A stretch of 64,000 nt of DNA from Euglena gracilis (lineage: Eukaryota > Euglenida > Euglenophyceae > Euglenales). The notes below the pieces were generated by a model. The model made no database searches. It was given only the letters and a program-made list of their open reading frames with translations, and was not told where the DNA came from. Shown piece by piece: positions 1 through 9,840 of the stretch. The position numbers and the translations under genes are program-made. The stretch is taken from contig CP154954.1 of the NCBI GenBank assembly GCA_039621445.1, forward strand, positions 54,099,775 to 54,163,774, written 5' to 3'. Positions within the stretch are counted from its first letter, which is position 1. Every line of letters begins with the position of its first letter.

Positions 1-3000
1 GCACACGACGGGGACATCGGCTGCGACCTCATCCTCGGATATCCGTGGTTGAAGGTCAATCGCCTCGACGTGCAGCCATGGAGAGATGCACTCCAGCTGC
101 ATGATCCGCCACGGTGGGTGCTGTGGGCGCAGAAGAACAGCACCGTCCAAGGACAAGGAAGATCGACAGCAACAGTGGTCACCCAGCAAGAGCCGCAACC
201 ACACCCAGCATCCTCAACCCAACATCCCCTCCAACAACCCCTGTCATCAACGGCAACACAACATCAAGAGGAAGAAGAGTGTCCGTGGGAAGAAGAAGAA
301 GATGTGGAGGAGCAAATGCTGGCATTGGTGCAGAAGATGCGGATGTGCATTCCCGGAGAGATCCATGAAGCCGAGGAGGATGAAGGTGCGTCGGATGAGG
401 AGATCTCCGACAACGAGGCACTCCAGGAAGCAGCAAGGCACATCCTCCAAGTGCAGGGCGAGCAGGTGGAAATCAGAGGCGTGGTGCAGTCAGACGACGA
501 GCATCCAGATCCACTGGCATCCAAGCTCCGGCAAGAAATCCTGGATGAATACGCAGGACGCGTCTTCCGGGAAAGAGTGTGGCCAAATCCCCCAGCAAGA
601 GGGACGCACGGCAAGGCCGTGCTCAGGCTGAAGCCAGGTGCAGTGCCAGTGGTGGGCAGAGTGATCCACCTGAGAGGAGAAAGGCATGATGCCCTGAGGG
701 AAATGGAGGTAGAGTGCCGGAAGGACGGCAAGCTGGAACCCGGGAGGGGACCGTGGAGAGCAGCCGCCTTCCCAATAAAAAAGAAAAGCGGGAAGTGGAG
801 ACTGGTGTGCGATTACGCGCTCACCAACAAGCAGCTGCAGCCGGACAGCTACCCGCTGCCCCTCACCGAGGAGATCGTGGCCGAGCAAGCAAGATGTGAG
901 CTGTTCAGCACAGTGGACCTCCGGGATGCCTTCCATCAAGTCGCCCTTGACGCCGAGTCCCGGCCAATCACCAACATCCAAATGCCGGGCGGCCTGTGGC
1001 AGTGGACTGTGGTCCCACAAGGGATCAATGTGGGCCCGGCACTGCTGCAACGGGACATCGATGCGACGTGTGCCGGACTGCAAAGGCACTCAAGGCCGTA
1101 CTTTGATGACATCATCATCTGCACCAAAAGAATAGTCGGCCAATCGGAAGAAGACTTCCTGAAGGCCCATGCCGCAGATGTCCGGGAGACGCTGGCAGCG
1201 CTCGAGCGCGACAAGTGGGTCTCGGACCCCAAGAAGGTGAAGCTGTTCATGCGCCGAGTGGAGTTTGTCGGCCATGTGCTGGGAGGAGGAAGAAGGTCAC
1301 CAGCCCCAGGGAAGCTGGCAGCTGTCCAGAAGTGGGAGCTGCCCAAGAACGTCTCCAGCCTCCGGGCATTTTTGGGGCTGTGCAATTATTACAGCGGATA
1401 CGTGCGAATGTTCGCCGAATATGCGGCACCGCTGCAGGAAAAGCTGAAGTTGCCCCGGGAGCTCGCCAAAGCAGGCAGCAAACACCCGGTGACATGGACC
1501 AAGGAGGAAGAGAAGGCATTCGAGCGCCTGAAGCAGGCACTCGTGGCGGACCTCGAGCTGTACCACATGGACCCCACCAAGGCGTTTGTCCTTCGGACAG
1601 ATGCATCGGACTATGCGGTGGGTGCGGCGCTGGAGCAGTTCCCACTGGTGGAAGGACTCCCGTCCCTCGCGGACATCAAGCCAGGTGCCTCCATCCCCGT
1701 GGCCTTCATGAGCCGCAAGCTCACCGATGGCCAACGGCAGAAGTGGGACACCAGGGACAAGGAGACGTATGCAATCGTCTCCGCCCTGGACAAGTGGGCG
1801 CCGTACATTCTGGACAACGAGGTGCTGGTGCTGACAGACCACAAGAGCCTACAAGGGTGGTACAAAGAGCATGTCGCAGGAGTCGGCCCACAAGGCCGCC
1901 GAGCAAGGTGGCATGCAAAGCTCAACAACTTCCGGCTGGAAGTCATCCATGTGCCAGGCCAAGCAAACACCATCGGAGATGCGCTCTCAAGATGGGCATA
2001 TCCCGCCAGCCAAGGCTTCAAGGACATCACCTGGCATGGCACCGATCAAGACACGAAAGAAATGCAAAAGCAAATCCAGAAGGAGAAGGAAGAGGAGAGA
2101 TCGTGTCCAAAGGCCACTCACCCAATCGACACAGCCACCGAAGAAAAGCAAGTATGCATCATACGACTCAAGCACAAAACCACCGAGAACACCGAAGTGG
2201 CAGTGACCACCCGAGCACAGATGAAAAAGAACCAGGCAGCACCAACAGCCAAGGGGTCCACCGACATGGAGACGCCAAGCCCAGCACATCAAGGCACAGC
2301 AAGACCCACCAGACCCACCAGAGAAGCCAGCAGCATGCCAAAGAAAAACGAAAAGCCAGCAGTCCCACAGACCAGCAGCAAATCAGCCAAGGACTCAGTG
2401 GAGGACGAGGAGGACGTGGTGGAAATCACAGCACCCACAGCAGAAACACCCAAGGAAAAGGATGCCACAACATCAACCGCCGACCCAACAACCTCATCAC
2501 CCCATCAACATCCCGACACCTCTATCATGCAGCCGCAACCTCCGTCTTCCAGCATCCCAGCACCCTTACCATCCTCATCATCACCCGACATCCCAACATC
2601 CTCCCCAACCACATCTGCCCCTGATCATCCCATCACCGACCCCGCAGACGCCGAGGAGGACATCGACATCTACACCATGGACTGGGGACCGCACTACGAG
2701 AAGTGCCCCAGATGGCAAACCGTGTGGCACGACACCAAGATCGGAGACCCGTGGCCCAAGGGCTACCGGGTTGAACACAAGAGGCTCCTGAAGGATGGGG
2801 TCTGGTGCGTGCCAACGGGCCTGGTGGGCAAGGTCCTCAGAGCACAGCATGCCCAAACGGGCCATTGGGCAGGCGAGATGCTGATGAAAGAGGCTCACCG
2901 TTTCTTCCAGTTCGCCGACGAGGAGGAGGCAAAGAAGCTGGCCGAGAGGATGCAGAAAATCTGCAGCTACTGCCAAGCAGTGGAACACCCCTACCAGCCG

Positions 3001-3624
3001 CTGCACCTGAAGGTGACACCGACACCGGTGCCGCCCCACATCATGACCAGCGTCTGCATCGACCTGTTTGTGATGCCCGAGGTGGAGTTCGAGGGCAAGC
3101 TGTTCAATGTCGTCGCGGGCTGCGTCGACAGACACAGCGGCTGGGTGGTGGCCACGGCACACCACACGAGGGGGTTGACGGCAGCCAAGGTCGCCAAGGC
3201 GATGTACCGCAAGTGGTGGTCGCCCCATGGGATCCCAAGCGTGATCACCTCTCGGACAGGGGGCCCCACTTCGCAGGAGCGTGGTGGCGAACCATGTGTG
3301 CCCTGCAAGGCGTGCGGCATGCTTACTCCCAAGCACACCACCACCCCGCCAACGGCAGAGCAGAGCAGATGGGGGCACAGCTGCAGAAGCAGCTGCGGCA
3401 CATCCACGAGGAGAAAGGAATTCCGTGGGTGGAAGCACTCCCCATCGCTGTCCAACGCCTCAACGACAAAGAAGGACCAAGCGGGTTGTCACCATATGAA
3501 GTGCTCTATGGAAGGCACCGGCCGTATGCTGGTGTCCCCTACGAGCCACCCACCAAGGCCGAAGATGCAGTCAGCTTCTTCGAGCGGCAGAAGCTGGTGG
3601 ACAAGAAAGTCGCAGACACCGTGA
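1..3624 (+). CDS. Pol polyprotein of element A (protease end, RT, RNase H, integrase N-terminal part)
   Basis: The frame is open from base 1, so the protein starts outside the window; an ATG at 49 is only internal. Codons at about 28-45 encode the DLILGYPWL-type end of an aspartic protease. RT follows (about 640-1300) with the active site YFDD at 1099-1110. RNase H follows (about 1590-1990), starting at RTDASDYAVG with an ALSRWAYP end. A Thr/Pro/Ser-rich spacer of about 200 residues precedes an HHCC zinc finger (about 2840-2980) and the integrase core, whose first catalytic Asp is at 3061-3063. Homology stops near 3250, where TC appears duplicated (CTCTCGG) and shifts the frame; the remaining codons to 3624 are out of frame. 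The second Asp, the Glu and the chromodomain continue in another frame. These enzymes reverse-transcribe and integrate the element. Confidence 0.85.
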   Translation, partial: AHDGDIGCDLILGYPWLKVNRLDVQPWRDALQLHDPPRWVLWAQKNSTVQGQGRSTATVVTQQEPQPHPASSTQHPLQQPLSSTATQHQEEEECPWEEEEDVEEQMLALVQKMRMCIPGEIHEAEEDEGASDEEISDNEALQEAARHILQVQGEQVEIRGVVQSDDEHPDPLASKLRQEILDEYAGRVFRERVWPNPPARGTHGKAVLRLKPGAVPVVGRVIHLRGERHDALREMEVECRKDGKLEPGRGPWRAAAFPIKKKSGKWRLVCDYALTNKQLQPDSYPLPLTEEIVAEQARCELFSTVDLRDAFHQVALDAESRPITNIQMPGGLWQWTVVPQGINVGPALLQRDIDATCAGLQRHSRPYFDDIIICTKRIVGQSEEDFLKAHAADVRETLAALERDKWVSDPKKVKLFMRRVEFVGHVLGGGRRSPAPGKLAAVQKWELPKNVSSLRAFLGLCNYYSGYVRMFAEYAAPLQEKLKLPRELAKAGSKHPVTWTKEEEKAFERLKQALVADLELYHMDPTKAFVLRTDASDYAVGAALEQFPLVEGLPSLADIKPGASIPVAFMSRKLTDGQRQKWDTRDKETYAIVSALDKWAPYILDNEVLVLTDHKSLQGWYKEHVAGVGPQGRRARWHAKLNNFRLEVIHVPGQANTIGDALSRWAYPASQGFKDITWHGTDQDTKEMQKQIQKEKEEERSCPKATHPIDTATEEKQVCIIRLKHKTTENTEVAVTTRAQMKKNQAAPTAKGSTDMETPSPAHQGTARPTRPTREASSMPKKNEKPAVPQTSSKSAKDSVEDEEDVVEITAPTAETPKEKDATTSTADPTTSSPHQHPDTSIMQPQPPSSSIPAPLPSSSSPDIPTSSPTTSAPDHPITDPADAEEDIDIYTMDWGPHYEKCPRWQTVWHDTKIGDPWPKGYRVEHKRLLKDGVWCVPTGLVGKVLRAQHAQTGHWAGEMLMKEAHRFFQFADEEEAKKLAERMQKICSYCQAVEHPYQPLHLKVTPTPVPPHIMTSVCIDLFVMPEVEFEGKLFNVVAGCVDRHSGWVVATAHHTRGLTAAKVAKAMYRKWWSPHGIPSVITSRTGGPTSQERGGEPCVPCKACGMLTPKHTTTPPTAEQSRWGHSCRSSCGTSTRRKEFRGWKHSPSLSNASTTKKDQAGCHHMKCSMEGTGRMLVSPTSHPPRPKMQSASSSGRSWWTRKSQTP

Positions 3625-4277
3625 ACCAGCTGCATCAAAAAAAGACCGAGCAGTTGAACAAGCGACGCAAGGAGCTGCCACCACTGCAAGTGGGCAGCAA
3701 GGCGTGGTACCTGCGGCCAAGGGGCAGGCCAGGGGAGAAGCTGGAGAGCTACTGGCTGGGCCCATGCCGCGTGATGGAGAGGAGGAGTGAGCACGGCTAC
3801 GTGGTGGAACTGCAGGAAGGAAGGATGCAAGAAGCACACCGGTGCCAGCTGAAGGCGTACACAGAGGGCGATGAAGAGCTGGGATCACCGGTGAAGCTAT
3901 TCCACTTCAAGCAGGCCCGGTCAGATCCTCCAACCGGGATCGATGAGTGGAACGTCGAAAAAGTGGTGACCCACCGAAGAACGCCAGGAGGAGAGTTGGA
4001 GTTCAAGGTGCAGTGGGAAGGTTCCACCGAACTCACCTGGGAACCACTGCACCATTTCTTCCACAGCTACAGTCAGCCCATCGTTGATTACTTCCAGAAG
4101 AAGAACCTGAAGGAGGATGTCATGGCCCATCTGGCCAAACACCCAACAGAGGTGTCCAGGGTGTGGCTGTCAGCAGTAGAAGGAGGACCGAGGCAAGACA
4201 AGAAGTGGCCACTTGAGTGGGAAGAGCCCCCCACTGAGTGGACATGGGAGGAGAAGGAGGCGAACCAGCAGCTGTGA
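3248..4277 (+). CDS. Integrase C-terminal half and chromodomain of element A
   Basis: This frame resumes the integrase directly after the frameshift near 3250. The second catalytic Asp (TSDRGPHF-type motif) is at 3255-3257 and the Glu (NGRAE) at 3363-3365, a D-X35-E spacing typical of retroviral-type integrases. The SGLSPYEVLYGRHRP motif follows, then a beta-rich integrase C-terminal domain (about 3680-3880). A chromodomain lies at about 3948-4100 (WNVEKVV..., KVQWEG, LTWEP). Chromodomains bind modified histone tails and direct chromovirus integration. The protein ends at TGA 4275-4277. The open frame extends upstream to 2805, but that part is a shadow of the main pol frame. No convincing start exists here, so it would be expressed only by frameshifting from pol, or not at all. 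Confidence 0.8.
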
Positions 4278-6119
4278 GGGGCAGAAGCCCCCAGAACCCC
4301 AGCGACGGGGCCGCCAGCAAGAGGAGAGACAGCAAAACCGCAGAGACAAAACACCCCACCAGCACAAGAGAAAATGGCGAAGAGCCACCACAGCACCCAA
4401 CGAGAAACGGGAGAGACCGACACCAGCCGAGGGAACAGCAAGCCAGGAAGGGGAGAGCCCCAAAAACGCCCAAGCCCACGCAGGCCAAAAGAGAGGCCCA
4501 CCATAGGCGCCCGGTCGGGTCCACCTGGCCTAGTCAACGGCAGAAGCGGCAACCTCAACATAGCTCCCACCTCCAACAGCACCCTCAGCTTCTAGCTTCC
4601 CCAACCTCTCCCCACAACCCATACATCAGCTCCGTACCCCAGTGCCACCCCAATCCCGCAGCCCCGCAGTTCCCCTCACCTCAGCCTCCGACCCACCGAC
4701 CCGTCTCCCACCGCACCGCACCGCAGCACACCGACCAGTCACCACGCAGCACCGCCCGAACACGTGCCCCCATGGCACGTCCCACCCCATGCACGGTACC
4801 ATGCGACCCAACGCAGCCGTGCGTGCCCGTGTGGCACCGAGCCCGAGCCTGCCTCACCCAGGTCTGACGGTTCGTACCCAGGCTTCCCAGTGACCCGTCC
4901 CTCGCATCCCAGGCGGGTAGGGAGCCCACCACCGGAGGGACCGGCCCTAAAGGCCCAGCCGGCCCACGGTGCGACCTGGCGGACCGGACCCAGCCGGCCG
5001 CCGCCCGTTTGCCCCGGCTACCCAAGCCTGAGGGGGGCGGGGGGGAAAGCGGAAAAGCCTGCTGCCAACCTGGGGTGAGTAAGGGGGTTTGGGCAGTACC
5101 ATCGTTTTGTTCAATCTGCATCGTTTACCGTATCGTTTTATCTGCATCCTGGTGCCCATCGTCAGATTTTCGCAATTCAACAGTGCAGCGCAGCTGTGGG
5201 AAGTGCGGTTCGGCGAGCAGCACAGGAGGCTGTGGTTGACCCTGTGGTGAGGGTTGACCCTGGACCGCACCTTTTCCCTGTCTCACTCTTTCCTTTCCTG
5301 GACCACCGAACCCCCTGACCCCGGCCTCAAGGAAGGCCACGGCACCCCGGCCCAGGTGGGAAGGGGCGCCAGGCAACAGCGGGGGGCAAGAGCAGGCACG
5401 CCACCCGCAGAGCATGCACACCCCAGGCGCGCACCAGCCAGCCAGGGGCAGGGTACCCCCCCCCCAGCCGGCAGACCCAAGCGCGCACCAGCCAGCCAAA
5501 GGCAGGGCAACCCCCCCCCCGAGCCAGCCCGGGAGGGGACACCCAACCAAACCCCCCCCAGGCAGCCAAAAGGCCCGGGAGAGCCCAGGAGAGCCAGAGC
5601 CAAAGACAGGAGACCAGCCACCCCCACCCCCACCGCAGGACGAGCGGGGAACCCAGAGCCAAGCAGCAAGACGAGCCCCACGACAAAGGCCCCACGAACC
5701 ACGAGGGGCAAACCAGAAGCGGGGCAGACCAACGAGCCCAGAGGGGCCAAGCCAGCAAAGGGGCCCGGAGGGGGCAGGCAGGCCAGACACCCCCCGGCCC
5801 AAGAGAAGGGCAGCCCAGAGAGCGCGCACGCCCCCCCCCAGCACAGGGAAGGGCAGCCACGCCGCGCGCACACCCCCCTACACGCAAGGCAGCGCAAGAC
5901 ACACAGCGAGCACGCCCCAGCGCACAAGGGGCAGGGCAGCCCAAAGCCGCGCCAAGGGGCAGGGCAGCCCAAAGCCGCGCACAACACGCGAGCCCCCCCC
6001 AGCGCACAACGGGAGGGGACCGCACGCGCCCAAGGCAGCCCCCCCCCCACGGGGGGAACCAGACCCGGCAGACCCCCCCCGGGCACGAAGGGGGCACCAA
6101 ACCCCCCCAGGGCAGCCCA

Positions 6120-6470
6120 AAAGAAAGAAACCGCCCCCCCCCCGGGGGCGGCCAAAAAAAAAAAAAACCGCCCCCCCCCCCAGGGGGCGGCCAAAAAAAA
6201 AAAAAAAAAAAAAACCGCCCCCCCCCAGGGGGCGGCCAAAAAAAAAAAAAAAAACCCGCCCCCCCCCCAGGGGGCGGCCAAAAAAAAAAAACCGCCCCCC
6301 CCCCCGGGGCCGCCAACAAAAAAAAAAAAAAAAAACCGCCGCCCCCCCCAGGGGGCGCCCCAAAAAAAAAAAAAAAAAAAAAAACCCCTCCCCCCCCAAG
6401 GGAAGAAAAAAAAAAAAAAACACCACCCCCCCAGGGGGCGGCCAAAAAAAAACGCCCCCCCCCCCCAAGG
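6120..6470 (+). repeat. Homopolymer minisatellite: C-run, GGGGGCGGCC, A-run
   Basis: About eight imperfect units of roughly 35-50 bp each consist of a C8-C11 run, AGGGGGCGGCC or a variant, and an A8-A24 run. Unit length varies mainly through homopolymer length. It lies in the noncoding 3' tail of element A. Confidence 0.85.
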
Positions 6471-7080
6471 GCGCCAGGCCAGGAGCACGCACACCAGCCA
6501 AACCGACCAGCCAAACCCAGGAGGCAGCCCGCCTCTGCCACACGGAGGCCTGCCCCCAGCCGGATTGTCCGCCGCGGGCAGACGATCGAAGGGCTGAGAG
6601 CTCCAACCAGGCTTCCGTGGAGGCAAGCGGCGCGGCCCAGGCCGAGCGAGGCACGCCCCCCCCCGGCCAAGGGCGAGCCCAAGCACGCCCCCCAGGCCCG
6701 CCGGGGAGCGCACATGCCTTACCCACTCCCTGGCCGCAGCCTGCAAGTCAACCCAGACGACATCCTCACCCACCAGGCTGCCAGCGCCTCCGAACAGGGA
6801 GTGGGCGGTCGGTCGCACACCCAACCCGAGCCCACAGAGCCCCGCCCGCAGCCGGTTCCACCGCTGCGGCGGGAAGCCACACAGCGCTCCGCGGGAGGGA
6901 CGGCGGAGCCAAAGCCGACCCCAGGCCGAAGTTCCCTCAAAACGGCGCCATCATTGCTTCCCTCAGTTATAACGTTCCTTTCCTTTTTTTGTACATAGTG
7001 CACTCGATGCCTGGTGCGCACCGCTCCCGCCCTCCCACGCCGGGGTAAGCCAAAGGCAGGCGAGGCCGGCGCCTCGGTAG

Positions 7081-7089
7081 GAAGGGGAG
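7081..7089 (+). other. Polypurine tract of element A
   Basis: GAAGGGGAG lies directly before the TG that opens the 3' LTR. It resembles the tract GAGGAGGGGAG before the 3' LTR of element B at 22564-22574. Plus-strand DNA synthesis would be primed here. Confidence 0.6.
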
Positions 7090-7736
7090 TGTGGGCGGCG
7101 GCGGCCTGAGCGCATGCGCACACAAAGTAGCGGAACCCTCCGCTACTACCTGACCACCCCCTTTCTGCATTTGCCTTCCGCAGGCTCCCTTGTTTCCATG
7201 GATTCAATCTGATTTGTGCATTGGAATTCAAGTTTTCAAGTTCAATTGTTCAATTCAATCAAACACAAAGATTTCAAAGAAACCAGAGGAAACTGCCAAA
7301 GGAGAAATTACCTTCAAGGAGATCAAAGAAAACCTCAAGGAATTGGCCTACCTGGAGCGCCCCAAGGCAATTTCAAAGGTACTTGCTGGATTTGGCTGGG
7401 CTAAGTGGCTATAAGGGTGGGAAGCACCCCCTGAAAACCCCTAGCACCCAGGCTTTTCCGCCCCCCCTCTGTCCCCCCTCAATTTCCCCCCCTGCGAGGG
7501 CCCACCTAAGCGGCTCCGCAGACCCCCAGAGGCATCGCAGGAGGCACCCCCCTCCACTCCGCCGCCGGGAATACTAAAAAATGGATCCCAACCCATTCCA
7601 AGCACCCACGGAGCTTCCCAGGGCCTCCGTGGGGGCTGAGCCCACCCGCGCACCCCCCCTCGCCGGATCCGTGACCCGGGACCCACCCTGCCGGAACCCC
7701 AGCGAGACCGGGACCCCCCCTGGGAAACTGGTAGCA
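7090..7736 (+). repeat. 3' LTR of element A
   Basis: It starts with TGTGGG right after the polypurine tract and ends at or just before a CA (7735-7736). The only other copy would be outside the window, so the limits come from the tract and from the junction with element C. An ATG at 7581 opens a frame (MDPNPFQAPTE...) that runs to the LTR end, 491 bp from the LTR start. Element B has its gag ATG 506 bp into its own LTR, so gag probably starts inside the LTR here too. The last bases include TGGTAGCAGA, which looks like a primer-binding site. Confidence 0.6.
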
Positions 7737-9164
7737 GATGCTCCCACCCCGACATCATCGAAAAATGCTCAACAAAACATTTCCTTTCGCCCTTTTTCGG
7801 TTCCAACAAATTTGCAACCTTTGGATTTTCCTTCATTTCCGAAATCACCCTTTCCATGAGTTCTTGAAAAATTGCGGGTGCGGCTGGAATTCCAAATGGC
7901 ATGCAATTCCATTGCCAAACTTGACCATTCGGGGTGACAAATGCGGTGAGTTCTTTTGCCCTTTCACTCAAACCGACTTGCCAAAACCCACTTCTTAGGT
8001 CGAGTTTTGATTTCCATCGACATTGGGCCAAATTTTCGACCATTTGTTCCATGTTTGGTAAAAATGCCGAATGACTTTTCACATGGTGGTTGACCTTTTT
8101 GTATTGGCCCACCATCCTTTTCGATTGGCTTTCCTTCTTTTCCACCAAAAATGTTGGAGAACAATGGGCTGGGGTCTTTCCTTTGGGGTAGCTCTCCACC
8201 AACCCACTTTCCACCAATTCATTCACTTGTTTGTGAATTTCCATGGAATCCTTTTCGCTCATTGGCCAACATTTGCCTCGGATCACCCTCCCCTTGAACT
8301 CATCCTTGAGTTCCAAAACACATTGGACGAGTTGACAACCCATACCGGGGCTCGGGAGAGGACCAAAAATTTCCATGTACTTTTCAAGGAGCACTTTCAA
8401 TTCGGGTTCCTTTTCAAAACGGGCAAGATCACCTTGCAAATCACCATGCAAATTCTCGGTTTCCTTGTCAAACAAACCATCTTTTTGTGGAACGGGATTT
8501 TGTTGCAAAAGCCTTTCACACACCTTGGACAATTCTCCATCCGAAACGGTGAAGGGGGAAGAGGGAGTACCTCGGATTTCCATACCATTGGCTCCATTGA
8601 ACTCCAATTCTTCGTTGCTTGAAACCATTGATGGCGGCTTGTAGTCCTTCTCGGTGAAGCTCAAATCCACTTCAATTGATAATTCGGCTCCAACTTCGGT
8701 GACACTTGAGATTTTCTTCATCTGAAAAAGAGAATCGTGGGGCAAAGAGGAGATGGGTGAAACGGGGGGAGACAACAGGATTTCATCAATATCCACTTGA
8801 ATCTCCCTTTCCCTGCCCTCCACACTCACTTTGGGGTACTTTTTGACTTCATTCACCAAATGCTCCAAATCCCATTTCCGACATTTCCTCAAAATCCATT
8901 TCACGATCTTGGGGTCCAACTCCGAAATCGGGATGCTTTTCGACTTGGAATCCAAAACCGAAACAATTGTATTCCATTGTGGGGCTGGCAATGCTTTTTC
9001 TTGAAAATCGGAACGGTACGTTTCCATGCCATTGGGGACTTGAACTTGGGCAATGGAGAGCTTTTCCAAAATTCGTCTCCAATAACAATCTCCCCAATCC
9101 GGGCAAACCAAAACCATCCGGAGAGGTTCCATGGCCACCTTGGTCAAAACTCGGTCAAGCACCG
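7737..9164 (-). pseudogene. Element C: second half of Dam-like domain and N-terminal half of RT
   Basis: On the minus strand, reading from 9164 downward, the frame encodes the second half of a Dam-like domain (LVCPDWGDCYWRRILEKL), a linker, and then RT up to the active site. RT motifs seen are SPTFLVEKK, KLDLRSGFWQVGL, TAFVTPNGQVWQW and MPFGIPAAPAIFQ. A one-base loss in a T run (plus-strand A run near 7762) puts the active site FFDD in another frame. The sequence is cut at 7737 by element A and at 9164 by element B; the first half of the domain resumes at 23251. RT palm end, RNase H and integrase of C are not in the window and should lie left of position 1. Confidence 0.8.
9161..9164. other. 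Target-site duplication of element B (left copy)
   Basis: ACCG directly precedes the TG of the 5' LTR and directly follows the CA of the 3' LTR at 23251-23254. A 4-bp duplication is slightly shorter than the usual 5 bp of Ty3/gypsy elements. Confidence 0.75.
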
Positions 9165-9840
9165 TGTGCGCGGTCCGAGGGTGCCCGCCCCAAGGAGGGG
9201 TCCCAAGGGGGCCCAAAGGGGTCACGAAGGGCCGCGAGGGGGCTCCAAGGCCCCCAAGGGCCTTTTGAGGCCCCACTGGCCCCCAAGGGGGCCCCACAGC
9301 CCATTTTGAGCAAGCCAAGGGAAGGTAAAGGAGGGGGCAGCTTGAGGGGGCCAACAGGCAACCCCCAAGGGGATGCGCAAGCCCTGCTGGGCTTTGCGCA
9401 AGCATGCGCACCCCCTTGGTGGGCGCTTGGGATGGCGCAATTCATTAAGAATTGCGCAGAGTATACCAAGTAGCCCCCCCAGCTGTAGCCCCCCTCCAAT
9501 TGTACATTTTCTGTGCAGGGCTCTGTTCACATACTGTTCTTTGTGTGGCATTCAATTGTGTACTTGCATTTGCCAATCAACAAACAATCAAACAAGTTCA
9601 AGCAAACAAGTTCAAGTCATTGATTATTTCTGATTATTCATTCAAGTTCAATTGATTGGACCACCAAAGTATGTCATTTTCAACGTCACCATCCCCACCA
9701 ACACCCACCCCTACCCCATTTTTCCTCCAAGGGGAAACCCCCCACCAGGTGGGCCCGACGGGCTCAAACAAAAACGATCCTACGCGGGTTGCGCCGCCAG
9801 GGGTCCCTTCGCAGGGACCTCAGGAGGGGCAACCCCTACA
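9165..9840 (+). repeat. 5' LTR of element B
   Basis: It begins TGTGCG and ends CTACA. It matches the 3' LTR at 22575-23250 over its full 676 bp. The first 200 bp are dominated by CCCCAAGG/CCAAGGGG-type GC-rich inverted motifs. The last 170 bp encode the first residues of Gag, so the LTR is partly coding. The promoter must lie upstream of 9671, but I see no certain TATA box. Confidence 0.93.

Larger units (their letters stand above)
4278..7089 (+). other. Long noncoding 3' tail of element A
   Basis: There are 2.8 kb between the pol stop and the 3' LTR. The stretch is GC-rich and rich in C, G and A homopolymers. Long open frames exist here (for example 5254-6597 and 5414-7048), but they encode only Pro/Lys/Gly/Arg low-complexity sequence in several frames at once. 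I see no domain and call no gene. Confidence 0.6.
1..7736 (+). mobile_element. Ty3/gypsy chromodomain LTR retrotransposon A, 5' part outside the window
   Basis: The order is end of protease, RT, RNase H, integrase, chromodomain, a 2.8-kb noncoding tail, a polypurine tract and a 3' LTR, which is Ty3/gypsy (chromovirus) order. The 5' LTR, gag and most of the protease would lie before position 1. The right end abuts minus-strand RT sequence of element C at about 7737, so A was inserted into C. Its integrase frame is broken near 3250, so this copy is probably not autonomous as it stands. Confidence 0.85.

Noticed and set aside
5254-7048. Overlapping plus- and minus-strand ORFs of 280-544 codons
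   Set aside because: They encode Pro/Lys/Gly/Phe/Trp low-complexity sequence in several frames at once, produced by C and A runs that lack stop codons. No domain is present.
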